Source of the DNA: Oscarella lobularis
Taxonomy: Eukaryota; Porifera; Homoscleromorpha; Homosclerophorida; Oscarellidae
Length of the DNA: 64,000 nucleotides
Reading direction: 5' to 3'
NCBI RefSeq assembly: GCF_947507565.1
Contig: NC_089182.1
Coordinates: 2,604,001-2,668,000 of the forward strand
Positions within the stretch are counted from its first letter, which is position 1, and each line of letters starts with the position of its first letter. This document shows, in pieces, positions 10,503-24,600 of this stretch. A program made the translations under genes and the position numbers. Under the pieces are notes generated by a model. The model was not told where the DNA came from, made no database searches, and was given only the letters and a program-made list of their open reading frames with translations.

Positions 10503-11193
10503 CTACGTTTCGTAGATTAGAATGTCAGCGCACTGGTAAAACGCTGCCGGCACCGGTTCAGGTGCATTCGTTCGGTACTGAGCCTGCAGATCGAGTGCAC
10601 AGTCAAAATAAACGTACCAGGTATAGTCGTAGCTTTCTTACCAAGATAACAATATGAGTTGGCGTACCAGCAGATGGCAGTTCCACAGGGGCATCAATTA
10701 TCCATGGAGACGTCGTATTGAAGTCTGACGATCTGTAAAGTATCGTTCGACTAAAGAGATCAGTTGGCGGAGCCCACGAAATTTCCAAATATCCCTATGG
10801 CCGGATGAAGTGTAAGTTTGATGTATATTTGTCGTATTTCTTTCTCACCGGTCCCTCGGGGTTGTAGTGATTCAAATTCTTCTGCAAGGTGAAGTGATAC
10901 AACTTGTTGCCCCTGTAGAGTTAGTATGAGTTGTTGAGCTCGAATCAAAATATCTGCGTTTCTCTTACTGAAATGCCACTGACGGCTGTTCTTCGGGACG
11001 ATCGCCACACGAGGACGTTGTCAGAGCGCAGTCGGTTGCACCTATAGAACGATAAGTTCATTTGATTTGTCATAAACCGCAACTTGCCGGGCTCGTTCAC
11101 TCCGGAGAGGCTCCCACGCTGAGGCGGATAAAGAAGGCACAAGTGAGAGGTGGCTAAGGCCAAGCAAAGGGAGAGAACGACGAAGCGAAGCAT
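10503..11193 (-). CDS. Small secreted protein with predicted N-terminal histidine (LPMO-like/X325-like candidate)
   Basis: Five exons (minus: 11193-11088, 11041-10969, 10912-10849, 10794-10642, 10583-10503) join exactly to 158 residues. A signal peptide MLRFVVLSLCLALATS is predicted to be cut just before His (HLCLLYPPQRGSLSGVNEPG), so the mature protein would begin with histidine, as in copper-binding LPMO-like and X325 proteins. Later segments: DCALTTSSCGDRPEEQ, KLYHFTLQKNLNHYNPEGP, GYLEISWAPPTDLF and a C-terminal FYQCADILIY. From memory, short secreted invertebrate proteins with the same HLCLL..PQRGS start and FYQC.D end are common but unnamed. The first intron uses a GC donor (G|GCAAGT). 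The gene is divergent from SLC30A7, with about 250 bp between the starts. Copper binding is inference from the N-terminal His only. Confidence 0.75.
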
Positions 11194-11444
11194 GGTTTTC
11201 TCGGTGAGGCGTGAAGACTTGGTGTACTCAAACTCCTCCACAAACCACGTGAGGCCTTCGTGATTGGTTGATTTTCCAGACGCACAATAAATTAACTAGC
11301 GCACGGTATGTTCCGGAGAAAACGTCACCATTAATAATTGATCATTATTATATTCCTGACGTCACCGTGTGAAGATTATGACGTCGGTGGTGTTGACGTT
11401 GCACAAATGACGCGCGATACCGCGCTCTAAAGAGAACTTCAGCC

Positions 11445-13112
<1,668 letters not shown>

Positions 13113-13770
13113 TAATGGGTGGGGATGGATGTTGTAGAGAGATGAATTCCTTCTAATACTATTACTACTAATAAATGTGCTACCAAAAAGGCTAATGATC
13201 GTGATCGTAGAAATCTGAAACTTTGAAGCAACTGTGCCAGCAACTGTACCATATATTAACGGGGTGTCTCGAGACCCATCTGAGACGTTCTCGAGACCCT
13301 TTTTGAGACGTCTCAAGACCCGTCATTGCCTTTATTTTGCCTATGTTTCGAATTGATAGGTACAGATTGACGTGGCGCCGAGAATTAGATGGTTTCATGT
13401 ATGCCAGATGACTTTTAGGCTTGACTAATCCGGAATTACCTTTTTCATTAACGTATTTAGTTTCTTCAAAAATGGGTTCTGGTATTTGTCAATGCAGTAG
13501 CCCCCCAACGCTACAGCGTTTGCCTCTTGTAATTTTGTTAATCACTCCCCACTCATCTGTACGAATATGCATGTACAGTATTACAAGATTTGTACAGTAA
13601 TTAGGGAATTCACTATCCCGGATTCTCTCTTTCATGGCGTTTTGTGTTTACGTTCCTTATCGAACGGGAAGTCTTCTTGACTTCCCGGCCATCTATTATC
13701 TTTCACCACACGCTTCCTCCGGTCGAAACATAATCTTTGACTCCGTCGAAGCGTTTTTATCTTAGATACG
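13113..13770. other. Intergenic: SLC30A7 3' region and receptor A promoter
   Basis: It holds the SLC30A7 poly(A) signal and, at 13264-13322, about 2.5 copies of a 22-bp repeat built on TCTCGAGACCC and GAGACGT. From about 13611 the sequence resembles 18491-18684 (GCTATCCCGGAT.., TCGAACGGGAAGT, ACTTCCCGGCCA), showing that the promoter of the two tandem receptor genes was duplicated with them. Confidence 0.6.
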
Positions 13771-16700
13771 ATGGGGAAACGTCTACCACCACTCTGGTGT
13801 CTGCTCGCCGTCATCGCTTTCCAATTCTCCGGCGGCGGTAAGACGCGAGTCGCTTCGGCTATAGAACGAGCTTTGAAGAGAGCCTCAGAGGGCGCCGTTG
13901 GCATGTTATGAGCGGTTTAGCACCCACATGTAGACTAGGAACTGTCTTCCCGACCGCGTTGAACGGTGAAATTATCAAATAGTTGGCTCGATGCCCGGTC
14001 TCCTCTCAAAAGACTTTCGATAAGAGTTTCTCGCCGTGCACTACTGTACGTTCTCCTGCAATTGACGCCAACGCTATTATCGGAATTTTTTTGATGATTT
14101 TCCTTGATGGCGTCAAGTCGCTCGCGTTTACGTACATGTGGCACTTCGAGCCAAAAAATCACGAAAGCTGTTCTTTTGTGCGTCTAGTTATTATACAGTC
14201 GCCGATGGATCAGATCGTTTTCGTCGGTGACAATGCGACGTTCTATTGTACGGCCAGCGAAGGCACGACAATCGACTGGCTGAAGAAAAGACCGACAGAC
14301 ACTTCGTTCAAGAGCAATCCTACGAGCAAGCGCTGGGAAGAGCATGGCACTAAACTCCTTTACTGGGGAACAACGCTGAAAGACGACGGGGTGACGATAG
14401 CTTGCGACGTGACGAGTGAGGATGGTTCTATTGAAAGGAGAAATGCAACTTTGAAAGTTGTTGGTAAGAGAGACGATTCGCTTGTGGTGTTGTTGTCTGA
14501 AAACGTGTACTTTTGCAGAAAGACCCAGCCCACCCAGCAAACTTCAAGTTCGTGTCATTAACAGTACGTCTGTCAGGCTTGGATGGTCGTTGAGATCAGG
14601 CGCGGAAGCAGCGGCTACTGCCCCAGAGCCACGCGGTTACATTGTTCAGTATCAACTGGAAGGCCAAGAAGCTTGGACGGAATCAGACGTGTTCCCAAGA
14701 CAGTCGGGAGAAGTGCACTCGCTGATTCCGTCTGGCACATACGATTTTCGCGTGTATACAGTCTACGACGCAGGGAAATCTGAACCCTCGTCTCCCTTCT
14801 CAAAGAAAATGCCTACAGCTCGTATGAATCTACATCAGTTATATATAGTAACTCACTCACTCACTGTCTTTGCCTTAGGTCCGTCTGACCCACCGTCAGA
14901 TGTTCGTGTGTCTTCTCCAAATTCTCGTGAGATTATGGTCACGTGGGATTATCCAAAGAGAGAGAAAGACAACGGTCTTACACGTGTCATCACCCTTTTT
15001 ACTGTTCGATTGAATTCCGCTCCTCACACAACCACAAACACGCAGCTGACGTTCACTGAGGGGATCATGCCAAATACCATATATTCAATTACTGTGTCAG
15101 CTAGCACAAGTGCAGGAGAAGGACCTCAATCATCAGCAGCGCTTATTACAACCTCTCAAGAAGGTAGAGAGAAGTGCCATTAATTGAGAGCTTTCTCACT
15201 GTTTCTTTCTAGCTCCATCTGCTGCACCAGAAGGCCTACGTGTGACGTCAATTACTTCAACGTCATTGAATGTGAAATGGAGTCAAGTTCCTGAGGATAG
15301 TCGGCATGGTGTCATCACTGGATATGACTTGAAATGGGGTAGAAAGGGGGACCCAATTACTCAAAGCGTTTCTACGTCAACAAGAACTCATGAGTTGTCA
15401 CCACTTGATGAGTTTTCAGAGTACAACATGAGTATTCGTGCCAAGACGTTGGCAGGAAATGGGCCATGGAGTGACTGGATATCTCACCGCACTGATAGTG
15501 CACGTACAGGGTTCTGCCCACGAGGGGCGGCGCGGGGCGGGTGGACCCTCACTCGCAGCCCCTCGCCCCTCACTAAATTAGTTCGCCCCACACTGCTTGC
15601 GATGTTTTTTAATCGATCTCCTTGTTTCCTATACAGTTTGATATTAGATCTAAAGCGTTTTCCCGATTGTGGTGCACATGTTGCTCCTAAAAATGTTCCC
15701 AGAATGCAGGAAAATGGACGTTTGCTGCCCACACCCTTGAAAAATTTTTCTGGGAACCCACACTTTTAAAATCCTGGGCAGAACACTGCACGTATGAAAT
15801 TTTTCTGATTTTTGCCTCTACCTCTATTGTATTCTTCTTCTTTTTAGCTCCGGGAGCTGCTCCTTCTAACGTTCGCGTGTCAAGCAGAACCAGCAGTTCG
15901 CTTTCTGTTGAGTGGACTGCACTGAGCGAGACTGAGTGGAATGGCCCTAAAAGGGTGTACGTAGTAACTTCTGATGGCCTTGATATGCCAGCAACGACAT
16001 CTTCTACGGTGATTGCATGAGTAGGCTAATGTATTGCCGCCTTCACAACTGCTGTTTCTCTTCAACTTTAGTCTTATACTATAAACAATTTGAACGCATA
16101 TACGAGCTATTGGGTTCAAGTTACGGCAAGAAATGAAAAAGGCGATGGACCGTCAAGCGTGCGAGTGACTGAAATGACTGCAGAAAAAGGTAAGCTCCTC
16201 ATCATTCTCTACCCCCCATTTCTTCACTTAGTGCAACTGTAGAGCCTGGTCCTCCTACTATTACGCGTCTTCGGCAACACCATAATCACACGGCGCTAAT
16301 TCTTAAATGGGAGCCTCCGACAGAGACGAATGGAGATATAACTGGCTACCTACTGAGATATCGACAAGCCGAAGGAAGGAGCAAATACGAACAGAAAAAT
16401 CTTGGAAAGAATAGAAGAAGCTTTGTCATTGGAGGCTTAGGTTTGTGGTTCTAAGCACTTGTAGTTTTCTTTGTTGAACACAGAAACCTTTAGTTGGAAA
16501 TTTGACGTACGTCGTGGAATTACAGGCAAAAAGTTCAGCCGGGCTTGGACAAGTTGCTACAATGACTGAGACCACCATGGCAGGAAGTATGTGAAGAAAA
16601 TAGCTCTATGTGTATTTGTTTGAGAGTATCCTTTTTTCTCTCGCTCGCAGCTCCAGACGTTGCACCCGGAAACGTCGGTATTTCTAGTAAAAGTAGCACT

Positions 16701-18435
16701 TTCCTTACAATCCAATGGGACGCGATTGCGCGAGAGAAAGCTCACGGAACAATTCAACACTATATCGTGGAATTTCGCCTTCACGGCAAAGAAAAGAAAG
16801 GAAATTGGACTAAGACAACGACGACGAAACTGACAAAGATATTGTCAGGTCTTATGCCATATACGACATATGACGTAAGAGTGGCAGCCAAAACGGTTGA
16901 CCGAGGCCCCTACAGTGACGTCCGGAACTTCACGACAGCCGAAGGCGGTGTGTTATATATGTCAGTAGTCTGTAGTTACTTTTATTGATTGTCTTCTTCT
17001 TCGTTAGCTCCGGGAAGCGTAGGCAATATTAACGCGATGGAAAAGCCTGACTCAGTTGAATTGAAGTGGAACAAGCCAACTGTTGAAAATGGTGTGATAC
17101 GAAAGTATAAGATTGAATGGAGGAAAGGAAACAAATGGATTAACGATTCCGAAACTAAAGAAACGACGTATACCGTATCTGGACTCAAATCCTACACCAA
17201 ATATGAGTTCCGCGTCATCGCCTACACAGTCGAATGGGGCCCGGGAAATTGGAAGGGCGTCACAACGGCAGAAGATCGTAAATTGACTAATAATGCGCTA
17301 GATTGTGATAATTAATTTAATTAAGGTCCTGGTGAACCTACAAATCTGAAGACAACTATAGGTCACATGAGCATCACTGTGACGTGGAATGTTCCCAAAT
17401 CACCGAATGGCATCATTCTTGGCTACTATGTATGTTCGTCCTCTTCGTACGTACATTGAGCATTATCTCTTTTAGGTTGAATATATGGCTCATCCGGATA
17501 GTGTGATGTCAACGGGTTACAACCGCGTTGGCTCGGAGAATGTCACGGGGACAGAAGTCAAACTTGCCCTTCAGCCACAAACGACGTACGATTTCAAAGT
17601 GTACGCTTACACGTCGGCAGGGAAGGGAGGCAGCACTCCCGCATCTGGAACAGTACCCATTGCTGGTGAGACTTTGCTAGGAGCTGTGAAAAATGAAAAA
17701 TGACCATGATTTGTCTTTTGCAGCACCAGCGTCTGTACCAGTGCCAACGAAAGTGCCCGGCTCCGTGCAGCCAACGTTTAATTTGAAAGAACCGTTGACT
17801 CTATTTGGAGACATAACGTGAGTGTCCCAGCGACTGGCTAAGTGACCTCCTTGTATTTTCCTTTGTAGTTACTATCAAATTCACGTGTACGTTCTCTCTT
17901 CGGCCCAGAGGAGGCGAAGAGCGGAAGAAAGAAGCTACGTTGCCGCCAAGTTCGATGGCAAGGATCTGCCCTCTCAATTTGTTGTCGGCGACGGTAAAAC
18001 GTATTTTGGGCATGAAAACAAACCCCTGAAAAGCGGGAGATACCAAATTGCACTCTCGTCGCACGTCTCCAGGGTGAGATCGTTTTCCTTGCAGTTTAAT
18101 TGGTGTTTATGTATTTTTTGCAGTCGAACCTTCCGGCGGATAATACGACGAGCCCGCGCTCTGAACCTTTTGCTTGGCCAATTGGTAGGTGGCTGGTTCC
18201 TTGATTTCCAATCAATTGATTGACGCTGATGCAGATGATCCCGAGTCCAAGCCCGAGCCCGAGTCCTCTTCGTCTTCGTGGAATCTTTACTTGATTATTG
18301 CAGTAGCTTTTAGCGTTGTCGAGTTTCTTCTGATAATTATTTTGGTCATCGTCATTTTGCGCAGGTAGAATCCGTTCACTTCACAACATGAGGCCGTTTT
18401 TTTGAGTGTTCTTTTTGTGTAGGAAATCAAACTAA
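13771..18435 (+). CDS. Ig/fibronectin-III receptor lacking a phosphatase domain (receptor A)
   Basis: Exon 1 (13771-13837) encodes a signal peptide ([20 protein letters not shown]). Exon 2 (14188-14463) is an Ig domain (NATFYCTASEG..IDWLK). About eight FN3 domains follow ([114 protein letters not shown]). Next is a membrane-proximal unit ([25 protein letters not shown]) of the kind found in R2B-type receptor phosphatases, then a transmembrane helix (NLYLIIAVAFSVVEFLLIII). After the helix the next exon gives only RRKSN and a stop at 18433. Introns and exons are near-identical to receptor B up to that exon, so this is a tandem duplicate cut off before the phosphatase. It could act as a decoy or adhesion receptor. 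A MITE sits at 15507-15788. Confidence 0.8.
15507..15788. mobile_element. Non-autonomous DNA transposon (MITE), hAT-like ends
   Basis: 282 bp with terminal inverted repeats CAGGGTTCTGCCCA and, on the other side, TGGGCAGAACACTG (13 of 14 matches). It is flanked by CACGTA at 15501-15506 and 15789-15794, extendable to TGCACGTA (8 bp) if the right end is set two bases inward. Receptor B at 20620-20645 has the same site empty with a single copy, so the insertion post-dates the tandem duplication. It has no transposase. The CAGGG/CAGTG ends and a possible 8-bp duplication fit the hAT superfamily. Confidence 0.88.
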
Positions 18436-18684
18436 GACGAAATCATTAGTAGTAGTAGCTGTGCGTAGTAATTGTGTTAGTGATTTGACGTGCTATCCCG
18501 GATAAATGGCGATGACGTTCGTTTACGTTGCGCAGTCTCACATCGAACGGGAAGTGGGCTGGCGCCTGGCGATCGATCGAGACTTCCCGGCCACCTGCAT
18601 CAGAGAATAATCCTTTCGCTTCCTTCGTTCGAAACACACTCTTGACCCGGTCGACGCGTTTTTCTCGACAATCGAAGAGACACA
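18436..18684 (+). promoter_or_regulatory. Upstream region of receptor B, duplicated from receptor A
   Basis: From about 18491 the sequence follows 13611-13770 with indels (CTATCCCGGAT, ATCGAACGGGAAGT, GACTTCCCGGCCA, ATAATC.TT.., GTCGACGCGTTTTTCT). The block between the receptor A stop and this point is the junction of the tandem duplication. No TATA box is evident. Confidence 0.5.
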
Positions 18685-21600
18685 ATGAGGAAGCGTGTAC
18701 AAAGCTCACCACTCTGGTGTCTACTCGCCGTCGTCGCTTTTCGTTTCTCCCACGGCGGTAAGACGCGCGCGAGTCGCTATAGATAGAGATAGAAAAAGAG
18801 CGAGCGCGTACACGTAGACGCCCGTCTTCGTTTTACAAAGAGAAGAAGGTGGGCATGTTATGATATTGCGGTTTGGGTAGACTAGGAACTGTCTTCCCAA
18901 CGGCGACATAGTTGGCTCGATGCCCGTAGGGAAAACGTAGCGCACGACGAGAAAACTCTTCTCGAACGCCTTTCGAGCGCCTTATGTCTAAAAACGGTGG
19001 CGATTTACGTTCGCGACACCAACGCTATTATTGGAATGCGGGGATTTCTCGGAAAGGGCGGGCTAGCTTCCCCCTATCCTTGATGATGCCGTCGCGAGTC
19101 GCGCGCCACAATTGCCCGCGCGCGGTCGGGTTCACGTTCTCGCGTCATGACCGCGCGGGAAGTGAACGTGGCCTTTCCCTCCCCCTCCCCCCAAACACGT
19201 CGGCAAAGGATCGCGCGCGGCTGATCTTCGTTTTGAGTTTACCGTAGTTACCGCAGCGCTTCGAGCCAGAAAAATCACTATAGCTGCATTCTTCTGTGTA
19301 TGTAGTTACTATCCAATCGCCTATGGATCAGACCGTTTTCGCCGGCGACAATGCGACGTTTTATTGTACGGGCCCCGAGAGCACGACAATCGACTGGCTG
19401 AAGCAGAAATCGGGAGAGACGACGTTGCATACCAGTCCGAGCAACGGCCGCTGGGAGGAGACAGAGGGGAGCGGTACACTGGTTTACCCTTTCACAAAAA
19501 CGAATGACGATGGGGTGAAGATCGTTTGTCGTGTGACATACGCGAATAATTCCATTGAAACGAAAACGGCAACGTTGAAAGTTGTTGGTAAGAGAGACGA
19601 TTCTTTTGTTGGGTTGTTGTCTGAAGTGTGTACTTTAGCAAAAAGACCCGGCCCTCCTAGTGAACTTCAAGTTTCTGTCACTAACAGCACGTCTGTAGCA
19701 CTCAGATGGCTCAGATCAGAAGGGGAAGCAAGGTCTGCTGACCTAGCGCTACTTGGTTACATTGTTCAGTACCGACTGGAAGGTCAAGAAGCTTGGATGG
19801 AATCAGACATGTTCCCAGGAGAGTCGGGAGAAGTGCACTCGCTGATTCCGTCTGGCACATACAATTTTCGCGTGTATACAGTCTACAACGCAGGGAATTC
19901 TGAACCCTCGTCTTCCGTCTCAAAGAAAATGCCTACAGCTCGTATGAATCTACGTCCAGTTATATGTAGTAACTCACTCACTCACTCACTGTCTTTGCCT
20001 TAGGTCCGTCTGACCCACCGTCAGATGTTCGTGTGTCTTCTCCAAATTCTCGTGAGATTAAGGTCACGTGGGATTATCCAAAGAGAGAGAAAGACAACGG
20101 TCTTACACGTGTCATCACCCTTTTTACTGTTCGATTGAATTCCGCTCCTCACACAACCACAAACACGCAACTGACGTTCACTGAGGGGATCATGCCAAAT
20201 ACCATATATTCAATTACTGTGTCAGCTAGCACAAGTGCAGGAGAAGGACCTCAATCATCAGCAGCGCTTATTACAACCTCTCAAGAAGGTAGAGAGAAGT
20301 GCCATTAATTGAGAGCTTTCTCACTGTTTCTTTCTAGCTCCATCTGCTGCACCAGAAGGCCTAACTGTGACGTCAATTACTTCAACGTCATTGAATGTGA
20401 AATGGAGTCAAGTTCCTGAGGATAGTCGGCATGGTGTCATCACTGGATATGACTTGAAATGGGGTAGAAAGGGGGGCCCAATTACTGAAATCGCTTCTAC
20501 GTCAACAAGAGCTCATATGTTGTCACGACTTGATGAGTTTTCAGAGTACAATATGAGTATTCGTGCCAAGACGTCGGCAGGAAATGGGCCATGGAGTGAC
20601 TGGATATCTAACCGCACTGATAGTGCACGTATGAAATTTTTCTGATTTTTGCCTCTACCTCTATTGTATTCTTCTTCTTTTTAGCTCCGGGAGCTGCTCC
20701 TTCTAACGTTCGTGTGTCAAGCAGAACCAGCAGTTCGCTTTCTGTTGAGTGGACTGCACTGAGCGAAACTGAGTGGAATGGTCTCAAAAGGGAGTACATA
20801 GTAACTTTTGATGGCTTCAATACGTCAGTAACGGCATCTTATACGGTGATTGCATGAGTAGGCTAATGTATTGCCGCCTTCAAGCGCTGTTTCTCTCCAA
20901 CTTTAGTCCTATACTAAAATCGGCTTGAAACCAGATACAAGCCATTGGGTTCAAGTTACGGCAAGAAATGAAAAAGGCGATGGACCGTCAAGCGTGCGAG
21001 TGACTGAAATGACTGCAGAAAAAGGTAGACTCCTCATCATTCTCTACCCTCCAATTCTTCGCTAAACTGTGCAACTGTAGAGCCTGGTCCTCCTACTATT
21101 ACTCGTCTTCGGCAACACCATAATCATACGGCGCTAATACTTAAATGGAAGCCTCCGGCAATGACAAATGGAGATATAACTGGCTACCTACTGAGATATG
21201 GGCAAGCCGGAAAAGGCTACCAAAACACAGTGAAAATTGAAGAGAGCAGAAGAAGCTTTGTCATTGGAGGCTTAGGTTTGTGGTTCTAAGCACTTGTAGT
21301 TTTCTTTGTTGAACACAGAAACATTTAGTTGGAAATTTGACGTACGTCGTGGAATTACAGGCAAACAATTCAGCCGGGCTTGGTCAAGTTGCTACAATGA
21401 CTGAGACCACCATGGCAGGAAGTATGTGAAGAAAATAGTGTTTTTGTTTGAGAGTATCCTTTTTTCTCTCGCTCGCAGCTCCAGACGTTGCACCAGGAAA
21501 CGTCGGTATTTCAAGTCTTAATAGCACTTCCCTTACAATCAAATGGGACGCGATTGCGCGAGAGAAAGCTCATGGAACAATTCAACACTATATCGTGGAA

Positions 21601-24600
21601 TTTCGCTTTCAAAATGAAAAAGAGAAAGCAAACTGGACTAAGACAACGACGACGAAACTGACAAAGACATTGTCAGGTCTTAAGCCATATACGACATATG
21701 GCGTAAGAGTGGCAGCCAAAACGGTTGACCGAGGCCCCTACAGTGTCGTCCGGAATTTCAGGACAGCCCAAGGCGGTGTGTTATATATGTCAGTAGTCTG
21801 TAGTTACTGTTATTGATTGTTTTCTTCGTTTAGCTCCGGGAAGTGTAGGCAATGTTAACGCGATAGAAAAGCCTGACTCGGTTGAATTGAAGTGGAGCAA
21901 GCCGACTGTTGAAAATGGTGTGATACAAAAGTATAAGATTGAATGGAGGAAGAAAGGCGAATCGAGTCAAAGCAATTCCAGTACTGAAGATACGACGTAT
22001 ACAATATCTGGACTCACACCCTACACCAAATATGAGATCCGCGTCGTCGCTTACACAGTCAAAGAGGGCCCGGGAAATTGGAAGGGCGTCACAACGGCAG
22101 AAGATCGTAAATTGACTAATAATGCGCTAGATTGTGATAATTAATTATTTAATTTAATTAAGGTCCTGGTGAACCTACAAATCTGAAGACAACTATAGGT
22201 CACATGAGCATCACTGTGACGTGGAATGCTCCCAAAGTATCGAATGGCATCATTCGTGGCTACTATGTACGTTTGTCCTCTTTGTACTACACGTATGTTG
22301 AGTGGATGTCTCTTTAGGTTGAATACATGACTACTCAGGATAGAAAAATGTCAGCGGGTTACAACCGCTCTGGCTCGGAGGATGTCACGGGGACAAAAGT
22401 CAAATTTGACCTTCAGCCACAAACGACGTACGATTTCAAAGTGTACGCTTACACGTCGGCTGGGATGGGAGGCAGCACTCCCGCATCTGGAACAGTACCC
22501 ATAGCTGGTGAGACTTTGCTAGGAGCTGTGAAAAATGACCATGATTTGTCTTTTGCAGCACCAAAGTCTATACCAACGCCAAAGAAAGTGCCCGGCTTGG
22601 TACCGCCAACATTTAATTTAGAAGAACCTTCGACTGCATTTGGAGACATAACGTGAGTCCCCGCGATTGGTTAGAGTCCGCTCGAAGTGACCTTCTCGTT
22701 CCCTTTTTTTGCAGTTACTATCAAATTCACGTGTACGTTCTCTCTTCGGCCCAGAGGAGGCGAAGAGCGGAAGAAAGAAGCTACGTTGCCGCCAAGTTCG
22801 ATGGCAAGAATCTGCCCTCTCGATTCGTTGTCGGCGACGGTAGAACGTATTTGGGGCATGAAAACAAGCCGCTGAAAAGCGGGAGATACCAAATTGCACT
22901 CTTGTCACACGTCTCCAGGGTGAGATCATTTTTTCCTTCAGTTCAATCGATGTTTATGTATTTATTTTAGTCAAACCTTCCGGCGGATAATACGACGAGC
23001 CCGCGTTCTGAACCTTTTGCTGCGCCAATTGGTAGGTGGCAGGTTTCTTGTTCTGATTTCCAATCAATTGACTGAGGCTGATGCAGATGATCCCGAGTCG
23101 TCGAATCTTATTCTGATTATTGCAGTAGTTGTCGGCGTTGTTGTGCTTCTTCTGATAATTATTTTGGTCGTCGTCATCGTTTTGCGCAGGTAGGATCGGT
23201 TCACTTCACAACGCGATGACGTGTTTGAGTGTCTTCTTTTTTTTCTGTAGGAATCGGAGTCGAGAAAAGGAAGTGGTTCAGTCTAAGACCAAACAAGCCT
23301 TTGTGGAAGACGTAGAAAAGTCTCAGATAAACTCTCAGGATTCCATTGAAGTCGTACGACATCAGAACAGAGCCGGTAAAGAGGAACCAGAAATCCATCA
23401 TCCAAAGGCGTTCATAGATCTCTCTATATACAGTTGCTGAGAAATACCCAATTGTGAGAATTTCTGACTTTGAGAATCACGTAAGGCGTCTGCAGGCCAA
23501 CGGAAATTCTAAATTCACTCAAGAATACGAGGTAGGTATATGATCACGGAAGCGAGCCTGCACTGTTGACCACTGTTTTTTTTCAGGCTATCAAAGTAGA
23601 CATGGAATTCACGTCGTCCCAATCGCTGCTTCAGTGCAACGAAGAGAAAAACAGATACAGCAATATCGTTGCTTGTATGATGATATCCCTCTCTTCTTCT
23701 CCTCGTAAAGCAGAAAATCAATTCTAATTCTTATCGCGCTTTTAGATGATCACACTCGCGTTCGTCTCAATGCCGTCAAAGGCGAGCAGGGTTCCGATTA
23801 CATCAACGCCAATTTTATTGACGGTCACGAAAAGAAGAACGCCTACGTGGCAACGCAAGGCAAGAAAGCGAATCAACTATTAAAATTCGCCGAGGCGAAG
23901 ACGCTCTTCTTCGTTGCGCAGGACCGCTCAAGGAAACGGTGAAGGATTTCTGGCGAATGGTATGGGAGCAGCAGAGCAGTACGATTGTCATGCTTACGAA
24001 TCTGGAAGAAAGGGGAAGGGTGAGCACGTCTCTGTCGACGAAAACGACGTAGACATAGGGCTTTGTTGTTTTTAGTCGAAATGTTTCAAGTATTGGCCAG
24101 ATAGTGGGCAACAAGTCTACGACATGATTCAAGTGACTATCAAGGACGTCGTGACTTTAGCCGACTACACAGCGCGAACATTCGACGTTGCACGGGTGAG
24201 CACGATTTCCAACACGAAATCCATTCCAAAGTTGAAGGCGTTTCAACTCGCTAGACCGACAGACTCGACGATTGCCGCGAAGTGAAACAGTTCCACTTCA
24301 CCTGTTGGCCGGATCACGGCGTGCCCCAGCACGCGACAGCCATGTTGGCGTTTATTCGCAAAGTCAAGAATGCCAACGAGTCGAGCGCTGGCCCCATGGT
24401 GGTCCATTGCAGGTAAATCGAATCTAGGCGATGTGCGTATAACAATTGACGCGTATTCTAGTGCTGGAGTTGGACGAACTGGCGCGTACATTGTCATTGA
24501 CGCGATGCTCGATCGCATGCTCGATTGGGACACTGTGGACATTTTTGGCCACGTGATGGTGCTGAGATCGCAACGAAACTTCATGGTTCAAACAGAAGTA

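Noticed and set aside
15484-15769. A 90-100-residue open frame running through the MITE, on both strands
   Set aside because: It lies inside the transposon insertion, is absent from the duplicated receptor and has no family signature; read-through of the element only.
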